A DNA stretch of 64,000 nt from Kibdelosporangium aridum (lineage in GTDB: Bacteria; Actinomycetota; Actinomycetes; Mycobacteriales; Pseudonocardiaceae): NCBI RefSeq assembly GCF_900176515.1, contig NZ_FWXV01000012.1:310001-374000 (forward strand), in the 5' to 3' direction. Under the pieces are notes generated by a model, which saw only the letters and a program-made list of their open reading frames with translations, searched no databases and was not told where the DNA came from. This document shows, one piece after another, positions 9,384-17,618 of this stretch (its first letter is position 1; each line of letters begins with the position of its first letter). A program made the translations under genes and the position numbers.

Positions 9384-11003
9384 ATGACAGAGCCCGAACC
9401 CGGCCGGGCTGATCAAGCCGCGCCTTCCCCGACAGACACCGCAATGCGGGCCGGCCCGAAGGAGTGGATCGGCCTCGCCGTGGTGACCGCGGCCAGCATG
9501 CTGATCGCGATGGACAACACCGTGTTGTTCCTCAGCCTGCCGCACATCACCGCCGACCTGGACGCCAGCGCGCCGCAGATGCTTTGGATCCAGGACATCT
9601 ACGGCTTCCTCGTCGCCGGGTTGCTGATCACCATGGGCACGGTCGGCGACCGGATCGGCCGCAAGCGGCTGCTCATGGTCGGTGCGGCGGTGTTCGGCGC
9701 GGCATCACTGATGGCCGCGTACTCGACCAGCGCGGAGATGCTGATCCTCGCCCGAGGCATCCTCGGCATCGCGGGTGCGGCGCTGGTGCCGACGATCCTT
9801 GGCATCATCGGCAGTCTTTTCGTCGACCCGAAGCAGCGCACGCGAGCCATCGCCGTGCTGATGATCTGCTTCACAGCCGGTGGCGCGCTCGGACCGCTCG
9901 TCGGTGGTGTGCTGCTCGAGCACTTCTGGTGGGGAGCGGTGTTCATCGTCGCCGTCCCGGTGATGGTGCTGGTCCTGCTGATCACGCCGCTGTTGCTCGC
10001 CGGGCACGAGGACACCCAGCCAGGCAAGCTCGACCTGCCGAGCGTGGGCCTTTCCCTGGTGTCCATCCTGCCGATCACGTACGGCTTCAAGGAACTGGCC
10101 AGCTACGGCCCCTCGTGGCTGGTCCTGATCAGCATCGTGGCCGGCGCCGCCTTCACCGTGCTGTTCGCCCGCAGGCAGTTCCGGCTGGAGACCCCGCTGC
10201 TGGACCTGCGGCTGTTCAGCAACCGTTCGTTCAGCGTGTCGCTGGGTGCGCTGCTGCTCGGGCAGTTCGCGATCGGCGGCATGTTGTTCCTGCTGCCCCA
10301 GTTCTTCCAGCTGGTCCTCGGTGAGACACCGCTGCAGGCAGGGCTGTGGCTGTTGCCGGGCACCGTGGTCTTCGCGGCGGTGGCCATGATCGCCCCCACC
10401 ATCGCGGCGAAAGTGCCGCGCGACTGGCTGCTCGCGGGCACCCTGGCCCTCGCGGCCGTGGGATACATCCAGCTCGCCCTGGTGGGTCCGGACGCGGACC
10501 ACTGGCAGCTGGTGGCGGCGATGATCGCCATGTTCGCGGGAATGGCGCCGTTGGTGCTCCTGGTCACCGACCTGGCCGTGGCCAGTGCCCCACCGGAAAG
10601 GGCGGGTGCGGCCGCCGCGATGTCCAGTACCAGCACGGAATTCGGCATCGCGCTCGGTGTCGCCGCACTCGGCAGTGTGCTCACCGCCGTCTACACCAGA
10701 GTGCTGGGTCCCGTACCCGCTGGTGTGTCGGACACGCAAGCCGCCGCTGCCGGGGAAAGCCTTGCGCGGGCGACCAACGTGGCCGGTCAGCTGCCCGAAC
10801 CGGCTGGCGCGCAGCTGCTGAGCGTGGCCAGAGACGCGTTCGTCACCGGCTTCAACGTGGTCGGCATCATCAGCGCCACGGTGGCGATCGGCGCGGCGAT
10901 CGCGGTGAAGCTGTTGCTGCGCAACGTCGCCAAGCCGGCCGACGCACCGGCGGAAGCACCTGCCGAACATTCCGAGTCGCAGAATGAGGATTCCCGTACA
11001 TGA
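9384..11003 (+). CDS. DHA2-family MFS drug exporter (14 membrane helices)
   Basis: Proton-driven multidrug efflux protein of the EmrB/QacA (DHA2) group, 539 residues, inner membrane. Seen: an N-terminal cytosolic tail, hydrophobic helices from about residue 29, the DHA2 motif MDNTVLFLSLPHI in helix 1, motif A GDRIGRKRLL in the first loop and a second-half LLPGTVV motif. The ATG at 9384 is chosen because GGAGGAGA lies eight bases upstream; longer forms have no ribosome site. It overlaps the next gene by ATGA, so the two are translationally coupled. Its place among tailoring genes suggests self-resistance by export of the product. Confidence 0.92.
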   Translation: MTEPEPGRADQAAPSPTDTAMRAGPKEWIGLAVVTAASMLIAMDNTVLFLSLPHITADLDASAPQMLWIQDIYGFLVAGLLITMGTVGDRIGRKRLLMVGAAVFGAASLMAAYSTSAEMLILARGILGIAGAALVPTILGIIGSLFVDPKQRTRAIAVLMICFTAGGALGPLVGGVLLEHFWWGAVFIVAVPVMVLVLLITPLLLAGHEDTQPGKLDLPSVGLSLVSILPITYGFKELASYGPSWLVLISIVAGAAFTVLFARRQFRLETPLLDLRLFSNRSFSVSLGALLLGQFAIGGMLFLLPQFFQLVLGETPLQAGLWLLPGTVVFAAVAMIAPTIAAKVPRDWLLAGTLALAAVGYIQLALVGPDADHWQLVAAMIAMFAGMAPLVLLVTDLAVASAPPERAGAAAAMSSTSTEFGIALGVAALGSVLTAVYTRVLGPVPAGVSDTQAAAAGESLARATNVAGQLPEPAGAQLLSVARDAFVTGFNVVGIISATVAIGAAIAVKLLLRNVAKPADAPAEAPAEHSESQNEDSRT

Positions 11004-11434
11004 GCAATCTGACCAAACAGGAACGGGAACAGTTCCTGGCCGACGTGCACGTCGGCGTGCTGACGGTGGCGGACGTCGATGGCCGTGGTCCGTTGGCGGT
11101 TCCGCTCGGCTACCTCTATGAACCGGGCGGTGAGATCAGGTTCGCCACGGCCAAGGACTGCCGGAAGATGACGCTCGTCAGGGCCGCCGGACGAGTCGGT
11201 TTCCTTGTGCAGAAGGAACAGTTGCCCTACCGGTACGTGTCCGTCGAAGGACCCGTCGTCGGGGAGCACCAGACCACGCCGGACGAGCACCTGACGATGT
11301 CGATCCGCTACTTCGGCCCCCAGGAGGGCAGATCCTACTTCGAGATGTCCAAGCACGCCCTCTCCGGGATGGTCACCGTCCGCGTCCTGCCACAGCGGTG
11401 GCGCACGTACGACTCTTCCGACGAACTCCCGTGA
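11000..11434 (+). CDS. pyridoxamine 5'-phosphate oxidase-like split-barrel protein
   Basis: Small 144-residue protein with the FMN/F420-binding split-barrel pattern: FLADVHVGVLTVADVDGRGP near the N-terminus, the strand VPLGYLYEPGGEIRFATA, and a second basic patch KDCRKMTLVRAAGRVGFL. Members bind FMN, F420 or haem, and most are reductases or oxidases of small molecules, so a specific reaction cannot be given. The start overlaps the exporter stop by four bases, so the two are coupled. In this cluster it could reduce an intermediate or detoxify the product; that is inference. Confidence 0.75.
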   Translation: MSNLTKQEREQFLADVHVGVLTVADVDGRGPLAVPLGYLYEPGGEIRFATAKDCRKMTLVRAAGRVGFLVQKEQLPYRYVSVEGPVVGEHQTTPDEHLTMSIRYFGPQEGRSYFEMSKHALSGMVTVRVLPQRWRTYDSSDELP

Positions 11435-11526
11435 CCAGCGGCTCCCCGATTCGAGGGGGACAAGAAATTGCTGCGGACACAAGGGTTGCGGACGAAGAGA
11501 CTAGCCATGGGACCACCGGAAGAAGG

Positions 11527-11581
11527 AAGGATGTGACGCAGGCGTGACCGCGCAGGCTACCGAGGGGCTCACCACTCCGGA
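11527..11581 (+). repeat. leader/5' repeat, copy 1 (of dioxygenase pair)
   Basis: 55 bp covering the ribosome-binding region and first codons of the first dioxygenase gene. It matches 12428-12482 at 53 of 55 positions; one of the two differences changes the start codon from GTG to TTG. Confidence 0.9.
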
Positions 11582-12368
11582 CACATTGTCCGACGACCTC
11601 ATCACCTACTACCGGACCAACGGCTTCGTGCATGTCCCGAACGTGTTGTCAGCAGAAGAGGTGGCAGAGTTCCGCGCCGAGGCGCAACGCCAGCTCAAGG
11701 CAAGCGAGAAGCTGACCTGGGACATGGGCGGCGGCGACATCGCGATGGACTGGGTTCCCGACGCGAACAAGCACGGCGAGATCCTGCGCAGGCTGACCAT
11801 GCACCCGAGCGTGGCAGGGATCGCCGAGCGCCTCGCGGGCGGTCCACTTCGGATGTTCAAGAGCGAACTGCTTCGCAAGGCGGGGAACAAGACGAACACC
11901 GGCACACCGCACCACGACGACCAGAGCATTCTGCCGTTCCACAGCGATCCGCCCGCGCTCACCGCGTGGGTGCCGCTGGTGGACGTCCCACTGGCGCGTG
12001 GTCCGATGAGCTACATCCCCGGGTCGCACAGGCGTCCCGAACCGGTGCCGTTGGACGACGAGGTCGCGAACCTCAGGCCGCTGGACTACTGGAGCGAACT
12101 GAACTACCAGCCGATGACGACGAAACCGGCGCGTGTGGGCGACGTCTGCTACCACACCGACCGCGTCGTGCACTCGGCCACCGTCAACGAAACCGACACG
12201 GACCGGATCGTGCTGGCCACGATCTACATGAGCGCTTACGCGCGGTACCGGCACAACCCGTTCTACTCGGGGACGTATCTGGACGACCCCGACCTCGGCG
12301 GAATGAAGCCGGGCGAGCTGCTCGCGTCGCGTGACGAACGGTTCCCCCTGGTCGGCTCGAAGGCTTGA
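11544..12368 (+). CDS. phytanoyl-CoA dioxygenase-family Fe(II)/2-oxoglutarate oxygenase, copy 1
   Basis: Non-haem iron, 2-oxoglutarate-dependent oxygenase of 274 residues, predicted to hydroxylate or otherwise oxidise a pathway intermediate. Iron ligands visible: the HxD pair His124-Asp126 and the distal His210, with Arg221 as the probable 2-oxoglutarate anchor (DRIVLATIYMS). The acid of HxD is present, so it is not a halogenase of this fold. The start is GTG at 11544, behind AAGGA and in a block conserved with the next gene. It is the first of two tandem paralogues and is separated by 76 bp from the second. The pair may act in sequence on neighbouring carbons. Confidence 0.88.
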   Translation: MTAQATEGLTTPDTLSDDLITYYRTNGFVHVPNVLSAEEVAEFRAEAQRQLKASEKLTWDMGGGDIAMDWVPDANKHGEILRRLTMHPSVAGIAERLAGGPLRMFKSELLRKAGNKTNTGTPHHDDQSILPFHSDPPALTAWVPLVDVPLARGPMSYIPGSHRRPEPVPLDDEVANLRPLDYWSELNYQPMTTKPARVGDVCYHTDRVVHSATVNETDTDRIVLATIYMSAYARYRHNPFYSGTYLDDPDLGGMKPGELLASRDERFPLVGSKA

Positions 12369-12427
12369 GGCGACTGAGCGGTTTGCATGTGACGGCTGGG
12401 GCTTACCGAGAGATCACTGGGAAAAGA

Positions 12428-12482
12428 AAGGATGTGACGCAGGCTTGACTGCGCAGGCTACCGAGGGGCTCACCACTCCGGA
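12428..12482 (+). repeat. leader/5' repeat, copy 2 (of dioxygenase pair)
   Basis: Second copy of the 55-bp block described at 11527-11581, covering the Shine-Dalgarno region and the TTG start of the second dioxygenase. Confidence 0.9.
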
Positions 12483-13272
12483 GACACTGTCCGACGAGCT
12501 CGTCAGCTTCTACCGGACCAACGGTTACGTGCACGTCCCGAACGTGTTATCAGCAGAAGAGGTGGCAGAGTTCCGCGCTGACTCGGAACGCCAGCTCAAA
12601 GGCGGCGACACCCAGGCATGGGACGAAGGTGACGCCGTCGTCTTCGACTGGGTGTCCGATGTGAACAAGCGCAGCGATATCCTGCGCAGGCTGACCATGC
12701 ACCCGAGCGTCACCGGGATCGCCGAGCGCCTCGCGGGCGGTCCACTTCGGATGTTCAAGAGCGAACTGCTTCGCAAGGCGGGCAACAAGAACGCGAACAC
12801 GCTCAACACCCCGGCGCACGAGGACATGAGCGCCATGCCGTTCATCAGCAACCCCTACGCGATCATCGCCTGGGTGCCGTTGGTGGACGTTCCGGTCGCA
12901 CTCGGCCCCATGCGCTACTGGCCGGGTTCGCAGCATCGCCCGCTGCCCGACCGGTGGGACGACGAGGGAATGCTGGCTCCGTTGACCTACTGGCCCGAGC
13001 TGGCTTACCAGCAGCAGGACGTGGTGCCCGCGCGGGCGGGTGACGTCCAGTTCCACAACGAGTGGTGCGTGCACGGCGCGGACGCCAACGTGACCGACAC
13101 CGACCGGTTGGTGCTGTTCACCGTTTACGTCAGCGCTGACGCGGTGTACGAGAACAAGCCGTTCTACACCGGAATGTTCCCCGAGGACGCCGACCTCGGC
13201 GGGCTGAAGCCGGGCGAGCCTCTCGCACTGCGGGACGAGCGGTTCTGCCGCGTCGGCAAGGCCGCCCCCTAA
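12445..13272 (+). CDS. phytanoyl-CoA dioxygenase-family Fe(II)/2-oxoglutarate oxygenase, copy 2
   Basis: Paralogue of the preceding gene, 275 residues. Iron ligands are His125 and Asp127 (HED) with distal His210; Arg221 is the likely co-substrate contact. A TTG start is chosen because the upstream block and the first codons align base for base with copy 1, whose start is GTG. The N-terminal third and the region around GPLRMFKSELLRKAGNK are almost identical to copy 1, while the substrate-facing segment (about residues 128-205) differs strongly. This suggests a duplicated enzyme that has changed its substrate or site of attack. It lies between copy 1 and the SDR-like gene. Confidence 0.88.
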   Translation: MTAQATEGLTTPETLSDELVSFYRTNGYVHVPNVLSAEEVAEFRADSERQLKGGDTQAWDEGDAVVFDWVSDVNKRSDILRRLTMHPSVTGIAERLAGGPLRMFKSELLRKAGNKNANTLNTPAHEDMSAMPFISNPYAIIAWVPLVDVPVALGPMRYWPGSQHRPLPDRWDDEGMLAPLTYWPELAYQQQDVVPARAGDVQFHNEWCVHGADANVTDTDRLVLFTVYVSADAVYENKPFYTGMFPEDADLGGLKPGEPLALRDERFCRVGKAAP

Positions 13273-13366
13273 CCCGCGCCCTTCCGGCGCACCTGCCGCT
13301 TCCCTGTCGCTCCGAGAAACCCATGTCGTGCCAGCGTCATCGTCAACCAGTGTCGAGAGGAAGTAC

Positions 13367-14152
13367 ATGACCACCTACGCAGGAAAGAAAGTCGTCATCA
13401 CCGGTGGCACCCACGGCATCGGCATGGCAGTGGCGGAGCGGCTGCTCGATGGCGGCGCGGAGGTGCTGATCACCGGACGCAAGGAGGCGAACCTGGTCGC
13501 CGCCAAGGAAAGGCTGGCCGGCAGGGCGGCGCACGTCATGCGTTCCGACGCGTCCAATTTGGACGACATCAAGGAGCTCGGCCGGGCGGTGAAGAACACG
13601 CTTGGTGAGGTGGACCTGGTCTTCGTCAACGTCAGCCGGTTGCATTTCGGCCCGCTGGGACATGTCGACGAGCAGACCTACGACGACAGTTTCGACACCA
13701 CCACCAAGGGTGCTTTCTTCACCGCCCAGGAGCTCGCGCCGCTCGTGCGCGACGGGGGCGCGTTCGTGTTCACCACCGCGGTCGCGGTTGGCATGGGCTT
13801 CGTCGACACCGCTGTCGGCACCGGCATGAAGTCCGCCATCCGTGGCTTCGTCAAGGTTTTCGCGTCCGAACTGCTGCACCGGGGCATCCGGGTCAACGCC
13901 GTGAGCCCTGGCTTCATCGAGACCCCCACCATGGGCGTTGCCGAACCCACCGAGGAGCTGATCGCCGCCATCGAGGAGGAGGGCGGCCCGATGACGCCGA
14001 TGAACCGGTTCGGCACCCCGGACGAGGTCGCCACCGCCGTGCTCTTCCTCGGCTTCGACGCCACCTTCACCACCGGCAGCGAACTGCCGGTCGACGGCGG
14101 ACTGGGTGAGGGCCTCGAGAAGCGAGTGCCCGACCAGACATTCGTCCGCTGA
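13367..14152 (+). CDS. SDR-fold protein lacking catalytic Ser and Tyr
   Basis: Short-chain dehydrogenase fold of 261 residues. The nucleotide site is intact (ITGGTHGIG, residues 11-19; GRKE after strand 2), as is the C-terminal RVNAVSPGFIETPTMG. The catalytic set is not: the serine position is Ala138 (in FTTAVAV) and the tyrosine position is Gly151 (AVGTGMK), with only Lys155 kept. The NAG motif also reads NVS. It therefore probably binds NAD(P) or a related ligand but cannot use the classical proton relay. It may catalyse a non-redox step or act structurally. An ATG at 13367 behind GAGAGGAAG is the start. It sits between the dioxygenases and the glycosyltransferase. Confidence 0.85.
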   Translation: MTTYAGKKVVITGGTHGIGMAVAERLLDGGAEVLITGRKEANLVAAKERLAGRAAHVMRSDASNLDDIKELGRAVKNTLGEVDLVFVNVSRLHFGPLGHVDEQTYDDSFDTTTKGAFFTAQELAPLVRDGGAFVFTTAVAVGMGFVDTAVGTGMKSAIRGFVKVFASELLHRGIRVNAVSPGFIETPTMGVAEPTEELIAAIEEEGGPMTPMNRFGTPDEVATAVLFLGFDATFTTGSELPVDGGLGEGLEKRVPDQTFVR

Positions 14153-14192
14153 AGACCGAAGCCACCCCGCTGACCGGCATGCAGGAGTTCTC

Positions 14193-15311
14193 ATGAAGGT
14201 TCTGTTCATTCCAGGCAACAGCCCGCAACCGATCTTCTCGCACGCGCCACTGGTGAACGCGATGCGCGTCGCGGGTCACCAGGTTCTCGTCGGCGGGATC
14301 AACTGGGTCCTGCCGACCATCGCCAGCGTCGGCTTACCGGCCGTGCAGATCACTCCGCTCTCCGAGCAGGAGGTCAGTGCGTTCATCGAGTCGATGCCCA
14401 CCGATCCGGAGAGCTGGGCGCACTCGGTGGGCAAGGTCTACGCCGAGATCGCGTTGAGCAGCCTGCCCAACCTGCTGGAGCTGGCCGAGGACTGGCGGCC
14501 GGACGTCGTGGTCGGCGGCGGCATGTTCTACACGGCGCCGCTGCTGGCCCACCATCTCGGCATTCCTTGCGTGCGTGTGGAATGGGACCGCAACGACACC
14601 CGCCCGTACGACCCCGGCGCCGAGCCGGTGCTGCGTCCGGTGCTCGATGAGCTCGGGCTGGCCGCCCTGCCGGGACCCGACCTGTGGCTGGACGTCTGCC
14701 CGCCGAGCCTGCGCCCGGCCGAGGACGCGGCACGCCAATCGATGCGGTGGATTCCGCTCAACGCGCAGAAACCGTTGCAGCCGTGGATGTACAGCCGCCC
14801 CGACCGTCCCCGGGTCTACCTGACCCGTGGCGCGCGCATGCCCGACGTCGCGGACCTGCGGGAGACAGCCAAGCACCTGCTCGAGTTGGATGTCGAGGTT
14901 GTGGTGGGCACTTCTGAGCAGGTGGCTGAGCCCTTGCGGGCCGAGTTGCCCGAAGTGCGTGCGGGCTTTGTGCCACTGGACGTGCTGGCGCCGACGTGTG
15001 ACCTGATGGTCCACCACGGGGGTGGTGGCACCGACATGAACGCGTTGCACGCAGGCGTTCCGCAGCTGATCGTCGATCCTGAGTACCCGGCCGTCGCGAT
15101 TTCCGCTCTGGTCGACTTCGGTGCCGGGCTGCTGGTGGACGATGCGAGCCACACTCCGCGCAACGTGCTCGACGCGGCCAAGGAGCTGCTCGGCGACCCG
15201 ACCTACCGCACCCGGGCACAGGCGCTGTCAGCGGAAATCGCCGAGATGCCCACGCCAGCCCGCGTCGTGCCCCAGTTGGAGGAGCTCACAGCGCAGAGGA
15301 AATCGGGCTGA
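14193..15311 (+). CDS. GT1-family glycosyltransferase (EryCIII/UGT-like)
   Basis: Glycosyltransferase of 372 residues with a GT-B fold, expected to attach a dTDP-deoxysugar to the aglycone. The N-terminal acceptor domain begins MKVLFIPGNSPQPIFSHAPL. The C-terminal nucleotide-sugar domain carries the signature HHGGGGTDMNALHAGVPQL (about residues 272-290) and a following DPEYP. The size fits antibiotic macrolide/aromatic glycosyltransferases, which have about 370-430 residues. GGAG lies upstream of the ATG at 14193. No DesVIII-type helper P450-like protein is adjacent. It overlaps the GNAT gene by one base (TGATG), so the two are coupled. Confidence 0.88.
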   Translation: MKVLFIPGNSPQPIFSHAPLVNAMRVAGHQVLVGGINWVLPTIASVGLPAVQITPLSEQEVSAFIESMPTDPESWAHSVGKVYAEIALSSLPNLLELAEDWRPDVVVGGGMFYTAPLLAHHLGIPCVRVEWDRNDTRPYDPGAEPVLRPVLDELGLAALPGPDLWLDVCPPSLRPAEDAARQSMRWIPLNAQKPLQPWMYSRPDRPRVYLTRGARMPDVADLRETAKHLLELDVEVVVGTSEQVAEPLRAELPEVRAGFVPLDVLAPTCDLMVHHGGGGTDMNALHAGVPQLIVDPEYPAVAISALVDFGAGLLVDDASHTPRNVLDAAKELLGDPTYRTRAQALSAEIAEMPTPARVVPQLEELTAQRKSG

Positions 15312-16399
15312 TGAGTGATCTGTTCACTTTCCCTGACGACGTTCCGACGCTGACTGACGGCACAGTCACCCTCCGCGCGCATTCCTTGTCCGATGTGGAC
15401 GCGATGGTCGAGCAGTGCTCGGATCCGGAGTCGATCACGTGGACAAGGGTGCCGGTGCCGTACAAGCGGGAGGACGCGGTGCGGTACATCACCGAGATCG
15501 TGCCCGCCGGTTGGCGGAATCGGACCGAACTGAACTTCGCCATCGAAGGGACCCACCCTGACGGAGTGCGGCGCTTCTCCGGCTCGGCGAGCCTGCGGAT
15601 AGGTGGTAACCAGAGCGCGGAGATCATCGGCGGTATGCATCCGGCCGCGCGGGGACAGGGGTTCTTCTACCGCGCGCTCAAGCTGGTGATCGACTGGGGT
15701 TTCACGCAGCCGGAAATCGAGGTCGTCATCGCCAACGTGAACGCCACCAACTGGGCGTCTCGCCGGGTGATCTGGGCCAACGGCTTCACCTTTTCCGGCA
15801 CGGTCCCGCGATTCATTCCCGTGCGTGGCGAACGGAAGGACATCTGGTTCGGCACGCTGCGCGCGGAAGACAGCCGCGAGCCCAAGACCGCCTGGCACGT
15901 GCCGCCGATGCTGGAGACCGACCAGCTCAAGCTGCGCCCCTACCGGGTGTCGGACGCCGAGCGGATCGGCGAACCCGATGGTGCGGCCACGGTTCGTCGT
16001 TACATGGAGGCCTGCGCGAGTGGCGAGCAGTTCGTCTGGTGCATTGCCGACCTGGAAACCGACGAGCTGCTCGGACGGATTCAATTGTCCAATCTGGACG
16101 GTCCGGATCAGACGGCAGCCGAAGTGAGCTACACATTGCACCCGGAGCAGTACGGCAACGACGTGCTGACCGATGCGCTGCGGGTTGTGACAGAGTGGTC
16201 GTTCCGCCCGGTCGGCCAAGAAGGGCTTGGCAAGCGCCGGCTGAGCCTGACCGCGGCGGCGAGCGACAAGACGTCGCGATACGCGGCCGAGCAGGCCGGC
16301 TTCCAGCACGTCAGCACCGAACCGAAAGCGTTCGCCACCGCCGACGGCGCTTTCGAGGACTTGCTGCGTTACCACCGGCTCAATCCGGACTGGCGTTGA
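15311..16399 (+). CDS. double GNAT acetyltransferase (RimJ/RimL type)
   Basis: 362-residue protein built of two GNAT domains. The first (about 15-175) has the acetyl-CoA loop HPAARGQGFF followed by the ALKLVIDWGF helix and the closing NWASRRVIWANGF. The second (about 195-360) has the same fold marks (LHPEQYG...ALRVVTEWSF, SRYAAEQAGF) but its loop reads QYGND, without the R-G-x-G/A pattern, so it may not bind acetyl-CoA. The translation start overlaps the glycosyltransferase stop. It could acylate the amino sugar or the product amine, as a tailoring step or for self-protection; the substrate is unknown. Confidence 0.82.
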   Translation: MSDLFTFPDDVPTLTDGTVTLRAHSLSDVDAMVEQCSDPESITWTRVPVPYKREDAVRYITEIVPAGWRNRTELNFAIEGTHPDGVRRFSGSASLRIGGNQSAEIIGGMHPAARGQGFFYRALKLVIDWGFTQPEIEVVIANVNATNWASRRVIWANGFTFSGTVPRFIPVRGERKDIWFGTLRAEDSREPKTAWHVPPMLETDQLKLRPYRVSDAERIGEPDGAATVRRYMEACASGEQFVWCIADLETDELLGRIQLSNLDGPDQTAAEVSYTLHPEQYGNDVLTDALRVVTEWSFRPVGQEGLGKRRLSLTAAASDKTSRYAAEQAGFQHVSTEPKAFATADGAFEDLLRYHRLNPDWR

Positions 16400-16418
16400 C
16401 AGCACCGAGAATGGACGC

Positions 16419-16877
16419 ATGAGCCCGATCGAGATCCCGCAGACGCACGGACGGCCCTCCTACGACTCCGAAAAGGAGATCTGGCGGACCCTCTGTGCGT
16501 ACTGCGAGGCCATTGACGACGCTGATTTCGACCGAGTCGCCGGCCTCTGGAAGCACGGCAGGTGGCCCTTCGCGGACGGGCCGGGTTCGGAACCGATGCG
16601 CCGCTGGCTGGAAGACCGCGTGATCCTGTACGACGGAAAACCACGCACCAAGCACCAGATGACGAACGTCGTCATCGACGTCGACGACGAAGCCGGGACC
16701 GCCTACTTCACGAGCTACAGCAGCATATGGCAGGCCCTCCCGGGTTCATCGCCGCAGCTGATCATCTATACCCGGCTGAACGGCACCTTCGAGCGCGTGG
16801 ACGGCCGGTGGTGGTGGAAGACGCTCGAACTGGTCCCTGACCTGGTGGGCGACACCAGCAGGCACGTTCGTGGATGA
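16419..16877 (+). CDS. SnoaL-like/NTF2-fold protein
   Basis: 152 residues with the alpha+beta barrel pattern of the SnoaL_4 group: an N-terminal helix EKEIWRTLCAYCEAIDDADFDRVAGLW, a DGKPRTKHQMTNVVIDVDDE strand pair, and a C-terminal FERVDGRWWWKTLE. Relatives include polyketide cyclases, ring hydroxylating accessory proteins and dehydratases. Cavity residues such as His34 of the visible KHGRW segment cannot be assigned a role. It begins 19 bp after the GNAT gene and is likely the last gene of this rightward unit. Function in the pathway is unproven. Confidence 0.75.
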   Translation: MSPIEIPQTHGRPSYDSEKEIWRTLCAYCEAIDDADFDRVAGLWKHGRWPFADGPGSEPMRRWLEDRVILYDGKPRTKHQMTNVVIDVDDEAGTAYFTSYSSIWQALPGSSPQLIIYTRLNGTFERVDGRWWWKTLELVPDLVGDTSRHVRG

Positions 16878-16882
16878 TTGGT

Positions 16883-16898
16883 AACCATCCGGTTGGTT
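16883..16898. promoter_or_regulatory. TetR operator O1 (autoregulation)
   Basis: AACCATCCGGTTGGTT, an imperfect palindrome with one mismatched pair, placed between a TTGGTA -35-like and a TTAGCG -10-like hexamer just before the TetR start at 16915. It matches two sites in front of the reductase gene (17569 and 17619). Confidence 0.75.
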
Positions 16899-16914
16899 TT
16901 GTTAGCGTGGACGC

Positions 16915-17490
16915 GTGCCGTATGACTCCGCAGCCACCCGCGCCCGCCTGCTGGACGCGGCCTATCAGGAGTTCTCCAAGTGGGGCCTCGCAGGCGCGCG
17001 GGTGGACCGGATAGCGGCTGCGGCGTCAGCCAACAAGCAGGCCATCTATGCCTACTTCGGTTCCAAGGAGAACCTGTTCGACGCGGTGCTCGGCGACCGG
17101 CTCAAGGTGCTCGCCGACACCGTGCCGTACACGCCCGACGACCTTCCGGGCTACGCGGGCGCGCTGTTCGACGCCCTGAGCGCCACGCCTGACTTGCTAC
17201 GTCTCACCCGCTGGCGCGGGCTCGAGCGCGACGACGCCACACCTGGCGAGATCGAGTCGCACCTGGAGAAGGCGGTCGCGTTGCGCACGGCGTTGAACCT
17301 GCCGGACGACCGCACCGCGATCGACATTCTCGAGATCGTGGTGGCGATCAGTATGACCTGGAGCACCATGGCCCCCGGTCTGCGCGCGGTCGGCGGCGAG
17401 GACCCGGAGCAACGGAAGGCCGCACACCGGGCGATGGCCGTCGCCGCTGTCGCCGCCATCTGCGAGTCCGTAGCAGGCAAGGGACAGTAG
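16915..17490 (+). CDS. TetR-family repressor
   Basis: 191-residue repressor. The N-terminal helix-turn-helix (about 10-55) reads RARLLDAAYQEFSKWGLAGA, VDRIAAAASANKQAIYAYFGSKENLF. The C-terminal ligand domain has no recognisable pocket signature. The GTG start is the first of the frame; no Shine-Dalgarno sequence is visible, and a -10-like box ends eight bases upstream, so the mRNA may be leaderless. Its operator motif AACCAWCYRGWTGGTT recurs twice upstream of the aldo-keto reductase, which it probably represses together with itself. The inducer is likely a reactive carbonyl or pathway product; that is inference. Confidence 0.88.
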   Translation: MPYDSAATRARLLDAAYQEFSKWGLAGARVDRIAAAASANKQAIYAYFGSKENLFDAVLGDRLKVLADTVPYTPDDLPGYAGALFDALSATPDLLRLTRWRGLERDDATPGEIESHLEKAVALRTALNLPDDRTAIDILEIVVAISMTWSTMAPGLRAVGGEDPEQRKAAHRAMAVAAVAAICESVAGKGQ

Positions 17491-17568
17491 GCCGACAATC
17501 CCTGTCACCAGCGACGACGCCCATGTTGCACCCCACTCCCCTGTGACGCCCGCTACTCCTTCGATCTA

Positions 17569-17584
17569 AACCAACTAGATGGTT
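17569..17584. promoter_or_regulatory. TetR operator O2
   Basis: AACCAACTAGATGGTT. It overlaps the -35 hexamer TTGATT (17583-17588) of the reductase promoter. Its start is exactly 50 bp from the start of O3, close to five helical turns. Confidence 0.75.
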
Positions 17585-17611
17585 GATTTCCCCGACGCCC
17601 CTCGCTACGGT
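17583..17611 (+). promoter_or_regulatory. promoter of the aldo-keto reductase gene
   Basis: TTGATT (17583-17588), a 17-bp spacer and TACGGT (17606-17611) form a good sigma-70-type promoter. It is bracketed by operators O2 and O3, so the TetR protein would block both entry and escape of RNA polymerase. Confidence 0.6.
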
Positions 17612-17618
17612 TCAAAAC

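Noticed and set aside
11544..13272. Halogenase function of the dioxygenase pair
   Set aside because: Fe/2-oxoglutarate halogenases of this fold have Gly or Ala in place of the acid in HxD; both copies keep the Asp.
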